Under the pieces are notes generated by a model. That model did not search any database. It had not been told where the DNA came from and was given only the letters and a program-made list of their open reading frames with translations. From the NCBI GenBank assembly GCA_001804025.1, contig MHFC01000055.1:1-6114 (forward strand): DNA of 6,114 nucleotides, in the 5' to 3' direction. This document shows positions 1 through 5,062 of the stretch, piece after piece (within the stretch, counting starts at the first letter, position 1; every line of letters begins with the position of its first letter). Position numbers and translations under genes: made by a program. This DNA comes from Omnitrophica bacterium GWA2_52_8 (GTDB lineage: Bacteria > Omnitrophota > Omnitrophia > Omnitrophales > Aquincolibacteriaceae).

Positions 1-2217
1 CGGCAAGTTATACGTAAAACTAAAATCCCGCGGGCTCGTCTGGCTCACGCTCACCGTCCCGTCATCATCCCCGCCCGCCGTCGTCCCTTTCCCGCTCGCA
101 ACATCCGGGTTCCCGGGAAGACTCGTTAACAAAGACTGGTTATAAGTTTGTCCGCTAACTTCCGGAATGAAGTCTAGTCCGAGGGTTTCAAGATTAATGG
201 TACCAAACGCGGTCGTCGACCCGGCAAGCGCATCACTAACAACAACCGTCATGAACCGTATGTCCGCAAAGTTAAATCCGCTAATCGCGGCCTGTTCCGC
301 CAGAGCCTTCGTGATGCGATAAAACTGAAAGCTATTGGTGAGCCCCTGAGCGATGAGTGTGATCTTTTTTTGAGCTCCGTCTTCTAACGCGATTTCTAAA
401 CGGGAAGTCCCGGTTCCCTTAAGTTTAAGAACCAGGTCGCTCGCATTCAAATTAAAAGGGGTCTGGGAGAAATTGACCAACGCCCCACCCCAGCGGGAAA
501 AATCATTGTCGGCGCCGTTGGAAAGATTATAGTTAAAGTTCAATTGCGTTGAGGAAGGCTGATCAAATGCAACGATCGTATCGCGGCCGGTCGGCTCCAA
601 TTCCGTAGCCACGGGACGATGAGATGCTAGGTCGGTAAGGGGGCCGGAACCCGGCGAAAAAGGCGGTTTAAAATCAAGCCCGCCGGTGCGAAATTCCAAA
701 AAACCCGTGGGCTTGTTTTGGACCATCTTTTGGTCCACCACAAAAACAATTTCTTTAATACTCGCAAGGTTGATATCAGGGCGGGATGCCAGAATCTGTT
801 GTTTGGTAATTTCGACCTGTTGAAAAGCCGTATTTAGATTATGAACGAGTACGCGCGCTATCCGCACAGGATTGCTGGTGTCTTTGATTTCAACAATCAC
901 ACAATTGGTGAATTGCTGCGAAGACCCCGAAAGGCATTGCGTTGTTGTAACATTGTCCGTGCGCATGTCAAAAACAAGCTTGTCCAACCCGCTGATATCC
1001 GCGGGCTGACTTCCGAAATCAAACAGAGACCAGCCGAAACCGTTTGTACTCACCTGGTAATCCATGCGCACAATTCTTACAGCGGGCTCGGCGGAACCGG
1101 GATCCGCACTTTGCACGGCTTGGACATTGGCGTTGACCCCGCCCGCCCCCAGCACGGGCCTATTGGGAAAAACCGTCACACCCGCCGACACAATACGTTC
1201 GGCATTTTCATCCGTTAACGGTTCCGCCTTTACGGCAGCGATAAACTGGCCGGCGAGGGCCAACAGTTCTTGGGACGCCTCCTGCGCATTGAGGGACTCT
1301 AAACTTTGACTTAACGCATCGGGCGTGACCGCATTAGAAGAAATACCGTCCTTATTATAGGAAACAACCCTCGGCTCATCGTTTTCATCCGCGCTAACGA
1401 CATGATGTAATTTGCCGGGATCCAGACCGTATTTTTCAACAAGACGGATGTCTTCAAGACTGGGCAGCGCATCCGGTTGTGTGTGGATAAACTCTGCTTC
1501 ATCTTCCGCCGCCGTATTGAGAAAGCGCTTCAAACTTTCAGCCGCTGATACCGGCAATTGGACCTGCCCGTACTCCCCGCTTGAAAATAAAAGGTGGAAT
1601 CCCTTCAGCGCAATCACAACCACTTCGCGAGCGACATCTTTGGCAAGCTGTTTCAGATTTTCGAGGGTAAGCCCTTTGACAAGAAAAGCGGCGACTGTCT
1701 TAGCTCCGAGATTCGCAAGTCTCTTGAGCACATTGTCAAAAGAGTCAAACTCAAGGACGGTATCTGCGTCATTTGTCTCAGAAGTGCTAAGAGATGCCGT
1801 TTCTCCATCCTCCGGCAAAGATGCGTCATCATTTTCCGAAATAGCCGGGCTTTTAGTTTCGCTGTCCGTCTCAACGGAAGGCTCGGAATTAGAAGGCGGG
1901 ACTTCGTCGGATTCGATGTCATCTTTTTCAGTGCCCGACTCCTCGGAGTTTCCCTGAGTCAGTGCACTTCCATTCATCAAAAAATCAATTGCATTATCGA
2001 CGGTTGTAACTGCGGAAGGTGAAATTGTCTCAAGCGTTTTGGAAGGAACTTCGTCGTGAGATGCAACGGGAACAACCGCTGCATCGTCGTATGTTTCTTC
2101 AGCCGGTGAAAGCGGGAAGGCATAAAGGTTCCCCGCCGATTGCTGCATCAAAAAAGTAAAACAAAGAAGCCAAGAACAGATCCGGGTTGCGGGCGTTGAC
2201 CGCTTTTGATGTTGCAC
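1..2217 (-). CDS. Large exported protein with tandem beta-sandwich-like domains (3' end beyond window)
   Basis: An open frame of 739 codons starts at GTG 2217 and runs off the left edge without a stop. GTG is preferred because GAGGAGG lies 6 nt upstream; an in-frame ATG at 2244 would add nine residues but has no ribosome site. Residues 1-33 look like a Sec signal peptide: a basic start, a hydrophobic core (ICSWLLCFTFLM), and likely cleavage after NLYA. Residues about 88-160 are acidic and Ser/Glu/Asp-rich, probably a disordered linker. Residues 160-350 look mostly helical. Residues about 378-517 and 548-685 are two strand-rich segments of similar layout (DYQVSTNGFGWSLFDF versus YNLSNGADNDFSRWGGALVNF, then a Leu-Val-rich strand and a late 'G.L.F..GGLDF' or 'LETLGLDF' strand). 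After a Gly/Asp-rich linker, the window ends in DFSFTYNLP, which resembles the start of the second unit and suggests a third. The fold recalls jelly-roll carbohydrate-binding modules, but that is inference and no catalytic motif is visible. The function is unknown; a surface or secreted location is likely. Confidence 0.85.
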   Translation of the reverse strand, partial: MQHQKRSTPATRICSWLLCFTFLMQQSAGNLYAFPLSPAEETYDDAAVVPVASHDEVPSKTLETISPSAVTTVDNAIDFLMNGSALTQGNSEESGTEKDDIESDEVPPSNSEPSVETDSETKSPAISENDDASLPEDGETASLSTSETNDADTVLEFDSFDNVLKRLANLGAKTVAAFLVKGLTLENLKQLAKDVAREVVVIALKGFHLLFSSGEYGQVQLPVSAAESLKRFLNTAAEDEAEFIHTQPDALPSLEDIRLVEKYGLDPGKLHHVVSADENDEPRVVSYNKDGISSNAVTPDALSQSLESLNAQEASQELLALAGQFIAAVKAEPLTDENAERIVSAGVTVFPNRPVLGAGGVNANVQAVQSADPGSAEPAVRIVRMDYQVSTNGFGWSLFDFGSQPADISGLDKLVFDMRTDNVTTTQCLSGSSQQFTNCVIVEIKDTSNPVRIARVLVHNLNTAFQQVEITKQQILASRPDINLASIKEIVFVVDQKMVQNKPTGFLEFRTGGLDFKPPFSPGSGPLTDLASHRPVATELEPTGRDTIVAFDQPSSTQLNFNYNLSNGADNDFSRWGGALVNFSQTPFNLNASDLVLKLKGTGTSRLEIALEDGAQKKITLIAQGLTNSFQFYRITKALAEQAAISGFNFADIRFMTVVVSDALAGSTTAFGTINLETLGLDFIPEVSGQTYNQSLLTSLPGNPDVASGKGTTAGGDDDGTVSVSQTSPRDFSFTYNLP

Positions 2218-2223
2218 GGATAG

Positions 2224-2230
2224 CCTCCTC
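2224..2230 (-). promoter_or_regulatory. Strong Shine-Dalgarno (GAGGAGG) fixing a GTG start
   Basis: GAGGAGG lies six bases before GTG 2217, ideal spacing. It overlaps the nine-codon stretch between ATG 2244 and that GTG, so it argues for the GTG as the real start of the exported protein. A small hairpin-capable sequence (AAGC TTT GCTT) sits just upstream. Confidence 0.8.
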
Positions 2231-2284
2231 AAGCAAAGCTTCATAATCAGATTAAGATATTTTAATACCTGCTGAAGTTGGCTA

Positions 2285-2313
2285 AGTATATCATTGCTTC
2301 CTTCATATGTCAA
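2285..2313 (-). promoter_or_regulatory. Near-consensus sigma-70 promoter for the exported-protein gene
   Basis: On the minus strand, TTGACA (2313-2308) is followed by exactly 17 bases and then TATACT (2290-2285). A TG one base before the -10 makes it an extended -10 element. Transcription would start near 2278, giving a leader of about 60 nt before the GTG start. The surrounding DNA is strongly AT-rich. This is the clearest promoter in the window. Confidence 0.8.
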
Positions 2314-2444
2314 TTTTATAACCTATTGAAATATATAGTGTTATGACTTAGTAAAATTTTAAAAAAAGATCATATAATATATTTAGTCAATAACTGCTTT
2401 TGTCTATCTTCAGCTGTCCTTAAGTTGTTTTAGGGTAGGAAAAG
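2314..2444. other. AT-rich intergenic spacer, no gene seen
   Basis: This stretch separates the tRNA-Leu remnant from the promoter of the exported-protein gene. It is very AT-rich, with an A7 run at 2361-2367. Imperfect inverted repeats (gttatgac at 2340-2347 and gtcaataac at 2386-2394) could close a loop around that run. This might end tRNA transcription on the minus strand, but the stem is short and AT-rich, so no terminator is called. No ORF here has a ribosome site or a protein-like composition. Confidence 0.5.
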
Positions 2445-2496
2445 TGCCCGGAGGGAGAATTGAACTTCCACGGGGTTTTAAGTCCCCAACGGATTT
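2445..2496 (-). pseudogene. 3' fragment of a second tRNA-Leu(UAA), outer copy
   Basis: These 52 bp match the 3' part of the intact tRNA-Leu (2560-2611) at 51 of 52 positions. They run from the third anticodon base through the variable arm, T arm, acceptor 3' strand and discriminator A. The one difference, at 2467, changes the T-stem strand from GGGAG to GGAAG and creates an A-C mismatch. No matching 5' acceptor or D-arm lies directly upstream. The missing 5' part is found at 2696-2750, so this is one half of an interrupted gene. It is probably not functional alone. Confidence 0.85.
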
Positions 2497-2541
2497 CCCG
2501 CCATACCTCACTGCGCGGGTCCGTCCAGATAGTATTCGGAG

Positions 2542-2665
2542 ATGCGAAACTACTCTCCCTGCCCGGAGGGAGAATTGAACTCCCACGGGGTTTTAAGTCC
2601 CCAACGGATTTTAAGTCCGTTGCGTCTGCCGATTCCGCCATCCGGGCAGGGAAAGCACTTCGCAT
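2542..2665 (-). repeat. Inverted repeat flanking the inner tRNA-Leu, extending its acceptor stem
   Basis: The arms are 2542-2560 and 2648-2665. On the minus strand the left arm reads ATGCGAAGTGCTTTCCCT and the right arm AGGGAGAGTAGTTTCGCAT. All 18 left-arm positions can pair if one G is bulged: 15 Watson-Crick pairs and three G-U wobbles. The first pair joins base -1 to the discriminator base, so the helix continues the 7-bp acceptor stem to about 25 bp. Confidence 0.75.
2560..2647 (-). tRNA. tRNA-Leu(UAA), intact inner copy
   Basis: This 88-nt class II tRNA has acceptor GCCCGGA/TCCGGGC and discriminator A at 2560. The D-arm is closed by GCG/CGC. The anticodon arm is ACGGA-CTTAAAA-TCCGT (2604-2620), with anticodon TAA at 2611-2613. 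A long variable arm has the stem GGGG/CCCC (2587-2602), as expected for leucine, and the T arm is GGGAG-TTCAATT-CTCCC. All stems pair. CCA is not encoded; GGG follows the discriminator. It decodes UUA and, with wobble, UUG. It lies inside a 199-bp segment that interrupts another copy of the same gene, so it probably supplies the function the outer copy lost. No promoter is visible directly upstream, so it is likely processed from a longer transcript. Confidence 0.95.
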
Positions 2666-2695
2666 TTATTTTGCCAAACAAACTATTCCGGCGGA

Positions 2696-2750
2696 TAAGT
2701 CCGTTGCGTCTGCCGATTCCCTGCCTGCAGCAGGCAGGCGCCATCCGGGC
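2696..2750 (-). pseudogene. 5' fragment of the outer tRNA-Leu(UAA), with a palindrome in its D-loop
   Basis: The fragment holds the acceptor 5' strand, D-arm and anticodon 5' stem through the second anticodon base. It matches the intact tRNA-Leu (2612-2647) at all 36 homologous positions. After GCCCGGATGGC (2750-2740) a 19-bp insert appears, then the D-loop resumes at 2720. The homology stops at 2696, exactly where the 3' fragment at 2496 takes up. Sequence past the break (TCCGCC) could pair with CGGA to form a false anticodon hairpin. With the D-loop insert and no 3' half attached, it is unlikely to make a working tRNA. Confidence 0.85.
2720..2738. repeat. 19-bp near-perfect palindrome inserted in the tRNA-Leu 5' fragment
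   Basis: CCTGCCTGCAGCAGGCAGG consists of 9-bp complementary arms around a single central base. It interrupts the D-loop just after the GCG strand of the D-stem. The same position in the intact tRNA-Leu (2636/2637) has no insert. The insert is 19 bp and its edges are ambiguous by one base (2720-2738 or 2721-2739). There is no clear target duplication. Confidence 0.8.
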
Positions 2751-2755
2751 ACGAT

Positions 2756-2772
2756 AAAAAAATGCAGCATTT
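2756..2772 (-). terminator. Possible weak terminator after tRNA-Cys
   Basis: On the minus strand AAATG-CTG-CATTT is followed directly by further T's, making a T7 run. The stem is five pairs and AT-rich, so termination would be weak and partial. It lies between tRNA-Cys and the tRNA-Leu 5' fragment. Confidence 0.3.
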
Positions 2773-2790
2773 ACCCAATCACGACGAATC

Positions 2791-2862
2791 AGGCGCGGGG
2801 CGGAATCGAACCGCCGTATATCGGTTTTGCAGACCGATGCATTACCACTTTGCTACCGCGCC
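2791..2862 (-). tRNA. tRNA-Cys(GCA)
   Basis: This 72-nt cloverleaf has acceptor GGCGCGG/CCGCGCC, a short D-stem GCA/TGC, and anticodon arm TCGGT-CTGCAAA-ACCGA with anticodon GCA (2828-2830). The T arm is GGCGG-TTCGATT-CCGCC. The discriminator is T (2791), which matches the U73 identity element of cysteine tRNAs. CCA is not encoded. It begins four bases after a T9 run that ends an upstream hairpin, and it is the first RNA of the tRNA cluster in transcription order. Confidence 0.97.
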
Positions 2863-2865
2863 GTC

Positions 2866-2958
2866 AAAAAAAAAGAAACCAGAAATCGGCAACCAGAATC
2901 CAGAAAAATTAACGCTTTTTTTCCTTCTGGTTACTGGTTACTGACGACTGGTTTCTGG
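2866..2958 (-). terminator. Heptamer-repeat hairpin with T9 run, probable terminator of the lipoprotein gene
   Basis: Two arms (2925-2958 and 2875-2905) form a long imperfect inverted repeat, and on the minus strand it ends in T9 (2874-2866). Each arm is built from degenerate 7-nt units. On the minus strand the first arm reads CAGAAAC, CAGTCGT, CAGTAAC, CAGTAAC, CAGAAGG, and the plus-strand copy reads CAGAAAT, CGGCAAC, CAGAATC, CAGAAAA. Stem plus T run suits a factor-independent terminator 19 nt after the lipoprotein stop. How tRNA-Cys, four bases further on, escapes it is unclear. Confidence 0.5.
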
Positions 2959-2976
2959 GCTTAAACAAAATCCGGA

Positions 2977-3453
2977 TTACCGGAGATACTGCAATTCCTC
3001 ACCCGTATTCGGATCATATTTATACCGGTCAGGAAATGTCTGCCCGGTCCTAGGATTATATTTTGTATGAATTTCCTGGCCTTGTTGCGTCACAGGCGCT
3101 TGAGTCTGCTGGGCGGCCGGCTGCTGCGTCGTGTACGGCTGCGGAGCGTACTGTCCCTGATACTGCTGCTGCATCATTTCCTGCCTGAGCTCACTCTTGA
3201 TATTTTGTTTTTGCCGTCTCTGGCTTTCACCGATCAGCGCACCGGTCAGAGCACCAGCTCCTGCGCCGATCGCCGTTCCGGCTCCGGCATGGCCGGTCTG
3301 GTTGCCCACAATAGCCCCTAACCCTGCCCCTAACCCGGCTCCCAATAAGGCGCCGCCTTCACGCTCAGACAGTCCCCCGCCGGTGCCGTCTGAGGCACAC
3401 GCGCTAAGAACGAGGAAACTCAAAATCAAACTTAAAAACCGTAATTTTTTCAT
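2977..3453 (-). CDS. Glycine-zipper outer-membrane lipoprotein
   Basis: This 158-residue protein has a lipoprotein signal peptide (MKKLRFLSLILSFLVLSAC) with lipobox LSAC and lipidated Cys19. Alanine at +2 favours the outer membrane if the Lol rule applies. Residues 33-75 are a glycine-zipper domain with repeated GxxxG spacing (GAGLGAGLGAIVG, GTAIGAGAGALTGALIG), like the 17-kDa antigen/SlyB type, which inserts in or spans a membrane. Residues 93-125 are Gln/Pro-rich. The C-terminus (131-156) has two related units, KYNPRTGQTFP and KYDPNTGEEL. ATG 3453 is preceded by GGAGGGTAGGAAAAT, which offers two Shine-Dalgarno matches. It is separated from coaB by 83 bp and probably has its own promoter. 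The role is unknown; an envelope structural or stress role is likely. Confidence 0.85.
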   Translation of the reverse strand: MKKLRFLSLILSFLVLSACASDGTGGGLSEREGGALLGAGLGAGLGAIVGNQTGHAGAGTAIGAGAGALTGALIGESQRRQKQNIKSELRQEMMQQQYQGQYAPQPYTTQQPAAQQTQAPVTQQGQEIHTKYNPRTGQTFPDRYKYDPNTGEELQYLR

Positions 3454-3496
3454 ATTTTCCTACCCTCCGTATTTAATTTATAATGGCTTTCCGGCT

Positions 3497-3520
3497 TATG
3501 ACGCCTTGCGTCATATTATA
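3497..3520 (-). promoter_or_regulatory. Possible promoter with adjacent 8-bp perfect hairpin upstream of the lipoprotein gene
   Basis: TATAAT (3520-3515 on the minus strand) is a perfect -10 hexamer but has no good -35 at normal spacing; TTGAAA is only 14 nt away. It abuts and shares one base with a perfect inverted repeat TATGACGC-AAG-GCGTCATA (3515-3497). The repeat would lie at the transcription start, suiting an operator or a 5' stem. It lacks a T run, so it is not called as a terminator for coaB. Confidence 0.35.
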
Positions 3521-3536
3521 TTCATTTCTGATTTTT

Positions 3537-4202
3537 TCAATATTCCTTTTTTAAATTTCCAATCCAGCTCAGGATGCTTCCGGCCAGCCGCTGTTTGCTG
3601 AAACCTCGCAAAATCCGCGGCTCATTTCCCCTGGCTATGAGCGCCGCGTTAACTTTCGACGGGCCAAAGGGACTGTATTTGCCCTCAACGTAATAATTCG
3701 CCACAATGCCGTTCAATTTTTTCCGCGTTAATTTCTCTTTGGCGTTCCCGATCCAGTTCCGCGTCTCTAATGAGAATCCGATCACAACACGCCTGCCCTT
3801 GCGCGCCGCCAGTTCCGCTACAATATCGGGAGTCCGTTTCAGATGAATTTTTTTTGACCGGACTCTCCGTATCTTTTGCCGTTGACGGATTGTTGCGGTG
3901 TAATCACAAACTGCGGCGGTCATGATCAGCACATCGTGAGCCCCAAACAGCCGGCGGCAGGCGCGCCGCATACCTTCAGCGGTAAGCACCGGCACAAACC
4001 GCACGCCGCGCGGCGCCTGAAGTGCCGTAGGCCCGCTGATGAGGGTCACTTCATGACCCCGTTTGCGGGCGACGCGCGCTAAAGTATAGCCCATTTCTCC
4101 CGTTGAGAGATTCGACAAAAAGCGAACCGGGTCCAGCATTTCGCGCGTCGGGCCTGCGGTCACCAGTATTTTTTGAGGGATATTTTTTTTAATTTTACTC
4201 AT
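3537..4202 (-). CDS. coaB: Phosphopantothenate-cysteine ligase (stand-alone CoaB)
   Basis: This enzyme joins cysteine to 4'-phosphopantothenate using a nucleotide triphosphate, the second step from pantothenate to coenzyme A. The 221 residues match the C-terminal domain of bifunctional CoaBC throughout: ILVTAGPTREMLDPVRFLSNLSTGEMG (11-37), LISGP (54-58), a TAAVCDY motif (95-101, usually AAVADY), QKIRR with the conserved Lys110, LKRTPDIVAEL (121-131), VVIGFSLET (139-147) and KKLNGIVAN (161-169). Asn31 matches the invariant Asn of the SN.S(S/T)G motif. It lies 55 bp after coaC in another frame, and the CoaB frame has a TGA inside that gap, so the split is real within this sequence. ATG 4202 has only a weak ribosome site. 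The spacer can form a small CCGCA/TGCGG stem. Confidence 0.9.
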   Translation of the reverse strand: MSKIKKNIPQKILVTAGPTREMLDPVRFLSNLSTGEMGYTLARVARKRGHEVTLISGPTALQAPRGVRFVPVLTAEGMRRACRRLFGAHDVLIMTAAVCDYTATIRQRQKIRRVRSKKIHLKRTPDIVAELAARKGRRVVIGFSLETRNWIGNAKEKLTRKKLNGIVANYYVEGKYSPFGPSKVNAALIARGNEPRILRGFSKQRLAGSILSWIGNLKKEY

Positions 4203-4257
4203 CGTCGCCGCCGTCTTTAAGCGTGCTCCGCAAACTCAAGGCACTGCGGCAACCCTC

Positions 4258-4842
4258 TTAGAGAACCTGCCGGATTTTTCCGATGACCGTTTGCGAATCG
4301 GAAATATGCCCGACAGCTTCCTTCCCGCAAACAAGATGCCCCTCAATCGGTTCAATAATCTGATAACCTGCGCCTTTTAGTTTTTTCAAATTGGCCTGAG
4401 TCAGCATATGGCGGTACATTTGATCATTCATGGCGGGTGCCAGCAACACAGGTTTTCGCGTTGCAAGAACAATGCAGCTTGCCAAATCATTCGCCATTCC
4501 CGCAGCCAGCCGGGCCAGAAAGTTAGCCGATGCGGGGGCTGCCAGAATCACATCATGCTCTTCGGCCAGGGAGGTATGCAACACGTCATAAGGCGTATCG
4601 GATGAAAAGAAATCTTCATAAACTTTATGCCCGCTCAAAGCGCGTAAAACGAGTGGGGTCACGAAATGTTTGGCACACTCCGTCATCACACAGGTCACCG
4701 ATGCCCCCTGAGTCTTCAGATCATGGATCAAATCGCCCGTTTTATAGGCGGCGATGGACCCGCTGACGATCAGCAAGATTTTTTTGCCGCTGAGACTTTT
4801 AGATAGCCGCTGCTTTTTTACCCTTGGTCTTGGGGATTTCAT
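4258..4842 (-). CDS. coaC: Phosphopantothenoylcysteine decarboxylase (stand-alone CoaC flavoprotein)
   Basis: This FMN-dependent enzyme decarboxylates phosphopantothenoylcysteine to phosphopantetheine, the step after CoaB. It is 194 residues long, about the size of the decarboxylase domain alone. Features: SGKKILLIVSGSIAAYK (18-34, the flavin-binding start), VLHTSLAE with catalytic His89, AAPASANFLARLAAGMANDL (101-120), PAMNDQM with Asn139 of the PxMNxxM motif, and GHLVCGKEAVG with Cys172 in the substrate-recognition flap. All key residues are present. ATG 4842 is the best start, because later codons offer no start before the first strand and earlier ones lie deep in rpoZ. It overlaps rpoZ by 44 nt in another frame, suggesting coupled translation. 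It has a charged 15-residue N-terminal tail and no CoaB domain. Confidence 0.9.
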   Translation of the reverse strand: MKSPRPRVKKQRLSKSLSGKKILLIVSGSIAAYKTGDLIHDLKTQGASVTCVMTECAKHFVTPLVLRALSGHKVYEDFFSSDTPYDVLHTSLAEEHDVILAAPASANFLARLAAGMANDLASCIVLATRKPVLLAPAMNDQMYRHMLTQANLKKLKGAGYQIIEPIEGHLVCGKEAVGHISDSQTVIGKIRQVL

Positions 4843-5020
4843 AACGGATCTTTCCCGCGGCGAATTCTTCCATGGCAATCGTTGAAACTTTTTTTGATTC
4901 GGACTTAACAAGAGGCTGCGCTCCTTGTGCAAGCTCATTGGCGCGCGCCGCAAGCGCCAACACCGTCTTGTATAACGACTGGTCGCCTTTCACCAGCTTT
5001 TCTTTCGGAATGTACGTCAT
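4799..5020 (-). CDS. rpoZ: DNA-directed RNA polymerase omega subunit
   Basis: Omega is the small subunit that helps the beta' subunit fold and join the core RNA polymerase. This 73-residue protein is of usual length and has the family pattern: an N-terminal segment ending LYKTVLALAARANELAQGAQPLV (17-39), then KKVSTIAMEEFAAGKIRYEIP (44-64), with a Lys/Ala tail. AAAGGAG lies upstream of ATG 5020 at slightly long spacing. It sits 42 bp after gmk, the position it holds in many bacteria (gmk-rpoZ-coaBC). Its 3' end overlaps coaC. Confidence 0.93.
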   Translation of the reverse strand: MTYIPKEKLVKGDQSLYKTVLALAARANELAQGAQPLVKSESKKVSTIAMEEFAAGKIRYEIPKTKGKKAAAI

Positions 5021-5062
5021 GTTTTACCTGCTCCTTTCATACCCTTATTTAAAATTCTTTTA

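Larger units (their letters stand above)
2497..2695 (-). other. 199-bp segment inserted in the anticodon of a tRNA-Leu, carrying a complete tRNA-Leu
   Basis: This segment separates the two exactly complementary parts of the outer tRNA-Leu (2445-2496 and 2696-2750). It contains an intact tRNA-Leu(UAA) with 63 bp on the low-coordinate side and 48 bp on the other. Read on the minus strand its ends are TCCGCC and GGCGGG, which can pair over six positions including one T-G wobble. No target-site duplication is visible at the breakpoint, and there is no room for an integrase, transposase or group I intron core. Its nature (small non-autonomous element, remnant of a larger one, or product of a rearrangement) cannot be settled from this window. 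Confidence 0.6.

Noticed and set aside
1412..1957. 181-codon plus-strand ORF, with other plus-strand ORFs at 841-1309 and 1594-2022
   Set aside because: They lie opposite the continuous 739-codon minus-strand gene, which has a signal peptide, ribosome site and promoter. Their Ser/Arg-rich products are antisense shadows.
2445..2647. Ordinary attL/attR pair of a tRNA-integrated island (52-bp direct repeat)
   Set aside because: A full tRNA plus a 3' fragment fits, but only 63 bp lie between them and no integrase is present. The exactly complementary 5' fragment is not explained by normal integration. It remains a possible part of the history.
2497..2695. Group I intron like the one in cyanobacterial and plastid tRNA-Leu(UAA)
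   Set aside because: The known intron sits between the first and second anticodon bases, one base away from this break. The insert is filled by a complete tRNA and has no room for a group I core.
2420..2944. Several short ORFs on both strands in the tRNA region
   Set aside because: They are translations of tRNA-Leu, tRNA-Cys and their repeats (for example segments resembling 'KSVGDLKPRG'), a common annotation artefact.
2866..2958. CRISPR-like repeats
   Set aside because: The units are 7 nt, degenerate and contiguous without spacers, and are arranged in opposite orientations; no cas genes are nearby.
2962..2985. Small TCCGG-TAAT-CCGGA hairpin with T-rich tail at the lipoprotein stop codon
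   Set aside because: The stem is only five pairs and includes the stop codon; the larger heptamer hairpin with T9 just downstream is a better terminator candidate.
4258..4953. Longer coaC start at 4953
   Set aside because: The extra 37 residues lie opposite the rpoZ reading frame, are Arg/Lys/Ser-rich and match no flavoprotein N-terminus; ATG 4842 is closer to the domain start.
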